Shown one piece after another: positions 1 through 4,909 of a DNA stretch of 8,286 nt; the stretch's first letter is position 1, and each line of letters begins with the position of its first letter. The translations under genes and the position numbers were made by a program. The stretch spans positions 1 to 8,286 of the forward strand of contig JACNKY010000225.1 in assembly GCA_014381795.1 (NCBI GenBank). Direction: 5' to 3'. This DNA comes from Pseudomonadota bacterium. Lineage in GTDB: Bacteria; SAR324; NAC60-12. Below the pieces are notes generated by a model. That model made no database searches and was not told the DNA's origin. It saw only the letters and a list, made by a program, of their open reading frames with translations.

Positions 1-1442
1 TGCCCGATATTTTCAATGGTACTTATTTCAAGGAAGCTTCCAAAATTGAGCTTGAACGGGTGATGATTGAATATTCTCAGCCTAATACTCATAAAGGCTT
101 CCATGTGGGCCATATGCGCAATGTTGCGCTTGGGGACAGTCTTACACGGATTTATAAATATAATGGTTATGATGTAGTCGGAGTTAACTATATAGGCGAT
201 GTTGGCGCACACATCGCAAAATGCCTATGGTATTTCCGTAATCACAATACTGAAACGCCTCCGCAACATTTTCGTGGAGAATGGTTAGGAGAGTTATACT
301 CTCAAGCTGTAAAAAAACTGGACGAAGCTGAAGGGGAGGAGAAAATTAAATTTCAGCAGGAGGTAAGTCACATTCTGCAAAAACTTGAAGCTAAAGATAA
401 AGCATTCACGGAAGAATGGGAAATGACACGTGAGTGGTCAATGCAGGATTTTCATGAGATATATGAGTGGCTTGACGTTAATTTTGATCACATATTTTAT
501 GAATCAGAGGTTGATGAAGCAGGCAGGAAAATTGTAATTGAGGGCGAAGAGAAAGGTACATTTGAACGTTCAGAAGGTGCAATAGGGATTAATCTTGAGG
601 CAGAGGATCTCGGCTTTTTTATGCTGTTGAAATCAGATGGGAATACACTCTATGCGACCAAAGATCTTGCGCTGGCACAGCGTAAATTTGACAAGTTTGG
701 TGTAAAACGTTCTATTTATGTCGTAGGTGCAGAGCAGACTCTGCATTTTAAACAAGTTTTTGCGACACTCAAACGGATGGGCTATTCTCAAGTTGAGCAG
801 TGTTTCCATTTGCCATATGCATTAGTCATGCTTCCAGAGGGGAAAATGAGTTCCCGTGCAGGCAATGTAATTCTGTTTTCGCAATTGCGTAATGAAATTA
901 TTGAAAGCATCCAATCCGCTCATCTGGCAGAGCACCGGCTGGATTGGAGTCAGCAGGAGTTGGACGAAACGGCACAAAAAATTGCTGTCGCCGCTATCAA
1001 ATACGGAATGCTCAATCAGGATTCTAACAAACAGATTGTGTTTTCCATGAAAGACTGGCTGATTTCAGAAGGTGATACAGGAACTTATCTGGTTTATGCA
1101 TATGTTCGTATCAGAAGTATAGGTCGGCAGATTTCGCGTGAAGTCAGTACGGATGTGGATTATTCACTCTTGACACACGCCAACGAAAAAAAACTGCTAC
1201 GCCAGTTACTCGATTTCAACCGCACTGTCTTAATCTCAGGAGAACAATACCGTCCCTCACTGCTGGCGAGGATGCTCTATGAGTTTTCCAAAGATTTCAG
1301 TAGAGCCTACAATACCTGTTCGGTAAAGCATGCAGAAACTGAAAAGCTGCAGGCTGCAAGATTACTCTTATTTCATTGTGTTGCCGAAACTCTCCTGCAG
1401 GGTCTTCATCTCCTTGGCATCACTCCACCTGAACGGATGTAA
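1..1442 (+). CDS. argS: Arginyl-tRNA synthetase, 3' part (5' end outside window)
   Basis: Class I aminoacyl-tRNA synthetase that charges tRNA-Arg with arginine in the cytoplasm. The reading frame (codons from position 3) is open to the window edge, so the gene starts upstream. The GTG at 60 is an internal valine, because the frame before it already reads like synthetase. The HIGH-type signature HVGH is at 102-113, preceded by the family's typical EYSQPNTHK. The KMSKS-type signature KMSSR is at 843-857, followed by AGNV. The last ~115 residues form the helical DALR anticodon-binding domain (YEFSKDFSRAYN, then the ending LLGITPPERM). The stop is TAA at 1440-1442. About 479 residues are visible. 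ArgRS proteins are usually 550-600 residues, so roughly 70-120 N-terminal residues, mainly the tRNA D-loop-recognition domain, are missing. No frameshift is seen. Confidence 0.95.
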   Translation, partial: PDIFNGTYFKEASKIELERVMIEYSQPNTHKGFHVGHMRNVALGDSLTRIYKYNGYDVVGVNYIGDVGAHIAKCLWYFRNHNTETPPQHFRGEWLGELYSQAVKKLDEAEGEEKIKFQQEVSHILQKLEAKDKAFTEEWEMTREWSMQDFHEIYEWLDVNFDHIFYESEVDEAGRKIVIEGEEKGTFERSEGAIGINLEAEDLGFFMLLKSDGNTLYATKDLALAQRKFDKFGVKRSIYVVGAEQTLHFKQVFATLKRMGYSQVEQCFHLPYALVMLPEGKMSSRAGNVILFSQLRNEIIESIQSAHLAEHRLDWSQQELDETAQKIAVAAIKYGMLNQDSNKQIVFSMKDWLISEGDTGTYLVYAYVRIRSIGRQISREVSTDVDYSLLTHANEKKLLRQLLDFNRTVLISGEQYRPSLLARMLYEFSKDFSRAYNTCSVKHAETEKLQAARLLLFHCVAETLLQGLHLLGITPPERM

Positions 1443-1483
1443 AGCGGCGAAGATTGTTTGTGGATTTCAGCCTGTAAGTTTGA

Positions 1484-1530
1484 AAAATCACTGGAACATT
1501 CTTCCTCCTACCTTTGCTTTTCCAGATTTT
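1484..1530 (+). repeat. Imperfect inverted repeat between argS and the secreted-protein gene
   Basis: AAAATC (1484-1489) and TGGAA (1492-1496) pair with TTCCA (1520-1524) and GATTTT (1525-1530), with a two-base bulge (1490-1491) and a long loop of about 23 bases. The right arm ends in a short T run, so it could act as a weak argS terminator. The A/T-rich stem and big loop are unlike a typical intrinsic terminator, and chance is a real alternative. The rest of 1443-1546 shows no convincing promoter. Confidence 0.25.
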
Positions 1531-1546
1531 AGCTAAGACAAAAGAT

Positions 1547-1954
1547 ATGCGCACCTTGTTGTTGATTTTAATTTTTTGCTTTAGTTTTTCTGTGGAAGCA
1601 GCTGCAGATTATTTTAAATGGAAAATTCTTTTTGCAGCAAAAGGTTTTGGTACAGAGTACGAAACAATTCCGCTTGCTGCAGCAGGAAAAGTAGAGTTTG
1701 CGGATAAAAAAATTGAGTGCAGAATGGAGAGTTTCTGGACACGTATGGAAGCAGATTTGCTGCTCGAGGGAAAGACTTTAGTCTGCGTAAACGGAGACAA
1801 AGAAAATTCTGTGAGTGTGGTTTGTAGAGACAATCACCTTAACCGCAAATACAATCTGCTTAAAGAGCTTTATCCTGCCGCAAAAGCGGGTTTCCGGCTT
1901 TTGCCAAAAATGGGCAATGGTTCTCCATATTTGGAACTGCGTTGTTATTTTTGA
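1547..1954 (+). CDS. Small secreted protein of unknown function, four cysteines
   Basis: A 135-residue protein I do not recognise. Starting at the ATG at 1547 puts a short positive N-terminus (MR) directly before a hydrophobic stretch (LLLILIFCFSFSV) ending in VEAAAD, a clear Sec signal peptide with probable cleavage after A18 or A20. An upstream in-frame TTG (1514) would add eleven residues ahead of the signal and is less likely. The mature part is about 115 residues, with cysteines at 58, 80, 93 and 133 that could form two disulfides in the periplasm. It looks beta-rich and ends in an aromatic residue (LRCYF). There is no lipobox and no membrane segment after the signal. No good Shine-Dalgarno precedes the ATG. 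It follows argS by 104 bases and converges on mtnN. The signal peptide makes me confident that this is a real gene, but not of any function. Confidence 0.75.
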   Translation: MRTLLLILIFCFSFSVEAAADYFKWKILFAAKGFGTEYETIPLAAAGKVEFADKKIECRMESFWTRMEADLLLEGKTLVCVNGDKENSVSVVCRDNHLNRKYNLLKELYPAAKAGFRLLPKMGNGSPYLELRCYF

Positions 1955-1957
1955 TTA

Positions 1958-1978
1958 CTTTGTTAAGGCAAAGCTTTT
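1958..1978. terminator. Weak hairpin between convergent genes
   Basis: CTTTG (1958-1962) and CAAAG (1969-1973) form a 5 bp stem with a 6-base loop, followed on the plus strand by CTTTT. It lies where the secreted-protein gene and mtnN converge, and it includes the mtnN stop codon. The location suits a terminator serving the plus strand, but the stem is short and A/T-rich. Confidence 0.22.
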
Positions 1979-2658
1979 AAAAGAATCTGCAGGGTTTCGA
2001 AAGATTTTTTTGCGGCAGTATTGAGGAATCCGTAAGAAAGTTTTTCTCCATCTGCTCCAGCTAAATCACTGAGGCAACGTACCACAATTGCCGGAATTCC
2101 AAATTGCTCTGCAACCTGTGCAACTGCTCCTCCTTCCATTTCAATTGCCTGTGCGCCAAATTGAGCAAACAAAGCTTTTCGTGTTTCTCCGCACTGCAGG
2201 AAAACATCTCCGGTCAGGATAGTACCCATTCTTACTCCCGGAAGCGCTGCTTTGATTATTTTCTTTATTTCCGGATCAAGGCTAAACTCCGCAGAATTTT
2301 CAGGAGCTCCCATTGGAATACTTCCCGCACGGTAAACCTGTAACTGACCATCGTTCAGTGCTCCGTAATCATATTGGATTAATGACTCTCCAACCACTAC
2401 ATCTCCAATTTCCAATTCCGGATCAATTCCACCTGCTACTCCGGAAAAAACAAGCAATTCACAGTCAAACTGCTGAATCAGTAAAGTTGAAACCAACGCT
2501 GCATTAACTTTCCCAAGACCGCATTCGACCACAATCAGCTCATGACTATCCTCTTTTTTGCTGTAAAAAGTTCGACCGCCGAGCATCTGAGCAGAATTTG
2601 GCGGCAAATCAAAATATTTTATTTCTTTAGGAATAGCACAGAGAATTCCAATCTTCAT
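1963..2658 (-). CDS. mtnN: 5'-methylthioadenosine/S-adenosylhomocysteine nucleosidase
   Basis: Cytoplasmic enzyme that hydrolyses MTA and SAH (and usually 5'-deoxyadenosine) to adenine plus the thioribose moiety. It clears by-products of polyamine synthesis, SAM-dependent methylation and radical-SAM reactions. The protein has 231 residues, matching the family's ~230. Glu12 stands in the N-terminal catalytic position (AIPKEI), followed by GLGKVNAA (47-54), SGVAGG (72-77), the GDVF loop (150-153) holding the purine-stacking Phe, MEGGAVA (174-180) with Glu175 in the ribose-binding position, and SDLAG (197-201) with Asp198 as the general acid. Futalosine hydrolase is a related alternative, but the conserved Glu/Glu/Asp set and length favour MTAN. 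It is the last gene of the minus-strand cluster, 21 bases after the small lipoprotein-like ORF. No clear Shine-Dalgarno precedes its ATG. Confidence 0.9.
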   Translation of the reverse strand: MKIGILCAIPKEIKYFDLPPNSAQMLGGRTFYSKKEDSHELIVVECGLGKVNAALVSTLLIQQFDCELLVFSGVAGGIDPELEIGDVVVGESLIQYDYGALNDGQLQVYRAGSIPMGAPENSAEFSLDPEIKKIIKAALPGVRMGTILTGDVFLQCGETRKALFAQFGAQAIEMEGGAVAQVAEQFGIPAIVVRCLSDLAGADGEKLSYGFLNTAAKKSFETLQILLKALP

Positions 2659-2679
2659 AGGGATAATTTAACAATAAAA

Positions 2680-2871
2680 TTAATCAAAGTATTTATTACA
2701 GATAGCCGGAAAATCACGTTTTGTACACCAGTCATAAAACTTACCGCTTCCGGATGTACAAGAAGCGGTGACAAAACTCAGCAACAAAAATGCAGTCCAA
2801 TAGTTTAAAAAACGACGGAAAAATGTGAGCTTTACTGCTGAATAATTGCTGCAATGAAAGTTGAATGACAT
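2680..2871 (-). CDS. Small lipoprotein-like or secreted protein, 63 aa
   Basis: A 63-residue ORF filling the space between murG and mtnN. Its ATG lies two bases after the murG TGA and is preceded by AAAAGG at a spacing of six bases, a better ribosome site than most neighbours have. The N-terminal half is basic (FFRR at 17-20), followed by a hydrophobic run (YWTAFLLLSFVTA, 24-36) and Cys38 after TAS. This resembles a lipoprotein signal, although Thr at -3 is not the usual Leu/Val/Ile. The mature peptide would be only about 26 residues and contains Cys38, Cys49 and Cys58. The n-region is long for a signal peptide, so a membrane-anchored peptide is an alternative. A strong hairpin lies inside the coding region (2741-2771). 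I know no family for it. Placement, ribosome site and signal-like segment support it; short length and possible chance origin argue against. Confidence 0.5.
   Translation of the reverse strand: MSFNFHCSNYSAVKLTFFRRFLNYWTAFLLLSFVTASCTSGSGKFYDWCTKRDFPAICNKYFD
2741..2771 (-). other. Hairpin inside the murG-mtnN junction
   Basis: ACCGCTTC (2743-2750) and GAAGCGGT (2762-2769) form a perfect 8 bp stem with an 11-base loop. It extends to ten pairs with one G-U wobble (2742/2770) and a T-A pair (2741/2771). On the minus strand it is followed by a T-rich stretch starting a few bases on (AAGTTTTAT), so it could act as a transcription attenuator or mRNA-stabilising element between murG and mtnN. It lies within the 63-residue ORF, where codon constraint could also have produced it. 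Confidence 0.4.
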
Positions 2872-2873
2872 GT

Positions 2874-3995
2874 TCAGCCTTTTCTGCTCAACTCAAAAAC
2901 CAACTTCGCAAAATCTTTTGTTCCTTCGTCCGGAAGTAGTTTGTGGAGCTTTTTACCAATTTCTCCAGGGACACGATTCTCAAAAAAATTATTCCACCAG
3001 TTAATTCCTTCAGTTGCTAAAACTTGCTGTGAAACATATTCTGCCGCGCCTTTTTCTTTGATCAGCAAAGCATTTTCTTCCTGATGTGTTCCAGGAAGTG
3101 GAATGAGCACTGTGTCTTTTTGCAGAACAGCAAGTTCTCCAAGAATCCCCATGCCTGCTCTTGTCAGCACTATTTCGCTTTTAGCAAGCAAGTCCCCCAT
3201 ACCTTCGTGTACAATTTCCAGCGGATGATAATGCTGATGAGAAAAAGCTGATGCTTCCTGTTCCAAATTAATAGTGGATCCGGAACCAGTGAGATGAACA
3301 ACCTGAAAATTATTCAACAAGTGTTTTAACAACGGAAAAACCGCATGATTTAAGCCAACTGCTCCCTGACCGCCTCCTGTGATAAGAATGAGCGGGAGTT
3401 CCGGATGCAGATCAAAACGCTCATTCGCGAGTTTTGCATTTGCGGAAAATATTTCCTGACGTACAACAGGACCAATTGTCTGTTGCAAAGCAATTGAAGG
3501 AAACTGCTTTGCGGTTTGTTCAAAATAAGCAACAAGTGCCTTACTGACTGGAGCCATTAAACGGTTGGCAAGTCCGGGTCGCACATCCATTTGCAGGATT
3601 ACATGCGGAATTCTTAAGATCCACGCTGCGTAAGCTACAGGTACGCTCACAAAACTTCCTGCGGATACAATGACTTGCGGTCGGAAAATCAGCAAAAGCA
3701 CCAAACCCATTATTCCTCCACCTAAAATAAACAAAGGATCGATGAAATTATGCCAACTCCAGTAACGTCTCAGTTTTCCGGATGGAATGGCGACAAATGG
3801 AATTTCAGTTTGTTCTACCATTCTACGTTCCGGACCGTTTTTGCTGCCGAGAAATAGAAAGTGAGAGTCTGGTTTTTGCTGACTTATTTCTTCTGCTAAA
3901 GCCAGCAAAGGTAAAGTAGGACCTCCAGATCCTCCACCTGTGAATAAAACTCTAACAGGTTTTTCACTAATTATTTGAGACTCATTTTCGGTCAT
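2874..3995 (-). CDS. murG: MurG-like GT28 glycosyltransferase, divergent acceptor loops
   Basis: Family 28 glycosyltransferase of the MurG type. Standard MurG transfers GlcNAc from UDP-GlcNAc to lipid I at the inner face of the cytoplasmic membrane, giving lipid II. Length is 373 residues (family 350-380). The glycine loop is TGGGSGGPTLP (19-29), the second loop region is SAGSFVSVPVA (111-121), then MDVRPGLANRLMAP (136-149). The C-terminal donor domain has GGGQGA (207-212), TRAGMGILGEL (278-288, Glu287 in the ribose-binding position) and PLPGTHQEENA (299-309). A hydrophobic stretch at 88-103 fits membrane association. Pro26 replaces the His of the GGTGGH loop, and LQMD (134-137) replaces HEQN. 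The segment GKLRRYWSWHNFIDP (73-87) resembles, from memory, MurG homologues of Patescibacteria. It overlaps the GDPD gene by four bases (ATGA) and stands outside a division/cell-wall (dcw) cluster. Confidence 0.8.
   Translation of the reverse strand: MTENESQIISEKPVRVLFTGGGSGGPTLPLLALAEEISQQKPDSHFLFLGSKNGPERRMVEQTEIPFVAIPSGKLRRYWSWHNFIDPLFILGGGIMGLVLLLIFRPQVIVSAGSFVSVPVAYAAWILRIPHVILQMDVRPGLANRLMAPVSKALVAYFEQTAKQFPSIALQQTIGPVVRQEIFSANAKLANERFDLHPELPLILITGGGQGAVGLNHAVFPLLKHLLNNFQVVHLTGSGSTINLEQEASAFSHQHYHPLEIVHEGMGDLLAKSEIVLTRAGMGILGELAVLQKDTVLIPLPGTHQEENALLIKEKGAAEYVSQQVLATEGINWWNNFFENRVPGEIGKKLHKLLPDEGTKDFAKLVFELSRKG
2878..2883 (-). promoter_or_regulatory. Ribosome binding site for the 63-residue ORF
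   Basis: AAAAGG on the minus strand, six bases before the ATG at 2871 and inside the last codons of murG. Because most starts in this cluster lack a clear Shine-Dalgarno, this site supports the reality of the small ORF and suggests coupling to murG translation. Confidence 0.45.
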
Positions 3996-4831
3996 TTGAA
4001 GTTCCGGGAATCAACGAGCAATTGTGCCTTCTTCAATTCCGTCTGCAGAATTCCGCTTACCTCTACTGCATCATTGCAAAAAATCCATTCTACTCCACGG
4101 TTAATTTCACGAAAAAGATTATTTTTTGACTTAGGATAACCAACACCTATTTTTTGTCCACAATCCAGATGTTGTTTTACAATTTTTTTATGAAGCAGCA
4201 GATAGTGTCCTCCTAATCCGGCATATTTTTCATTCAAGGAGATTTTACTCAAGTATTTTGCGTTAAAGACCGCTACCGGAAGTTTCGCTGAACTGTCGAC
4301 AAAATTAACCAGCATGAACATTTCCGGAGCAAGAGAAAGCAGATGAAAATCTTTCCGAGGTTCCAGTGGAGCGAAGAGCTCTTTGAGAATCCTGTTCTGC
4401 TTTTCCGGTTGAGGATAATGTTCTTCTTTGGCCTCCACCATCAAGTGCAGTTTTCCTCCGTAACGCAGAAGTACTTCTTCCAATGTGGGCACTTGCGGAC
4501 AATGTTGCTTTAATTCTGCTAATGTTGTTTCAGAAATCCTCAGATTTGAACCGAACAATCTCAGTAAATCCGGATCATGAGCAACTACAGGATGTAAATC
4601 TTTTGTCCAGCGAAAATCCAGTTCAATCCCCCAAATACCTTCTGTTTCAAGTGCATGATCGAAAGCAGATAAAGTGTTCTCGTATACCGTAATGTTGTCA
4701 TGTTGTCCTCGGTGAGAAATGATTTTGCACTTGCTCAAATTCTCTAAGGTAGGTGCCTTCTGGGGGACAATTGCAAAGATCGAATCACAGATCTGCATCA
4801 AACGGGATTCCAGCCAGGACGGTAGTTCCAT
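3992..4831 (-). CDS. Glycerophosphodiester phosphodiesterase family protein
   Basis: GDPD-family TIM-barrel enzyme. Known members hydrolyse deacylated phospholipids (glycerophosphodiesters) to glycerol-3-phosphate and the alcohol in a metal-dependent reaction. The protein has 279 residues, somewhat longer than cytosolic UgpQ-type enzymes (~245). The signatures appear in order: SHRG (39-42), YENTLSAF (50-57), IELDFRWTKD (69-78, metal ligands Glu70 and Asp72), VVAHDPDLLRL (82-92, His85), MVEAK (131-135, Glu133) and FCND (251-254) near the end of the barrel. There is no signal peptide, so it is probably cytoplasmic; about 35 residues precede the first motif. No Shine-Dalgarno is visible before the ATG. 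It starts 78 bases after the RSH gene and its stop overlaps the murG start (ATGA), suggesting translational coupling. Members with other substrates exist, so the exact substrate is open. Confidence 0.87.
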   Translation of the reverse strand: MELPSWLESRLMQICDSIFAIVPQKAPTLENLSKCKIISHRGQHDNITVYENTLSAFDHALETEGIWGIELDFRWTKDLHPVVAHDPDLLRLFGSNLRISETTLAELKQHCPQVPTLEEVLLRYGGKLHLMVEAKEEHYPQPEKQNRILKELFAPLEPRKDFHLLSLAPEMFMLVNFVDSSAKLPVAVFNAKYLSKISLNEKYAGLGGHYLLLHKKIVKQHLDCGQKIGVGYPKSKNNLFREINRGVEWIFCNDAVEVSGILQTELKKAQLLVDSRNFK

Positions 4832-4909
4832 AACAATTAGTGAATTATGGTTTTAAAAAAGTTTATTTGCGTTTCCAGAGTTTTAAACAAGCTAAGCTTC
4901 TTGAGGAGG

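Noticed and set aside
60..62. GTG as the start of argS
   Set aside because: The frame is open back to the window edge and the residues before it are synthetase-like, so this is an internal valine of a truncated gene.
1455..1514. Promoter for the secreted-protein gene (TTGTTT at 1455, TTGAAA at 1480)
   Set aside because: No acceptable -10 hexamer at 16-18 bases from either candidate.
1514..1516. TTG as the start of the secreted protein
   Set aside because: It would put eleven extra residues before the signal peptide; the ATG at 1547 gives a normal MR-plus-hydrophobic signal.
2104..2808. Plus-strand frames over mtnN and the small ORF
   Set aside because: They lie antisense to a well-supported conserved enzyme and show no family motifs or signal peptide.
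4832..4909. Internal promoter or terminator between the RSH and gdpd genes
   Set aside because: Only weak -35/-10 resemblance (TTGTTT and TAAACT). AAGCTTAGCTT is nearly palindromic but leaves no usable loop.
4903..4909. GAGGAGG on the plus strand as a Shine-Dalgarno
   Set aside because: It lies in the RSH/gdpd gap on the strand with no supported gene downstream; the plus-strand frames there are antisense to the RSH gene.
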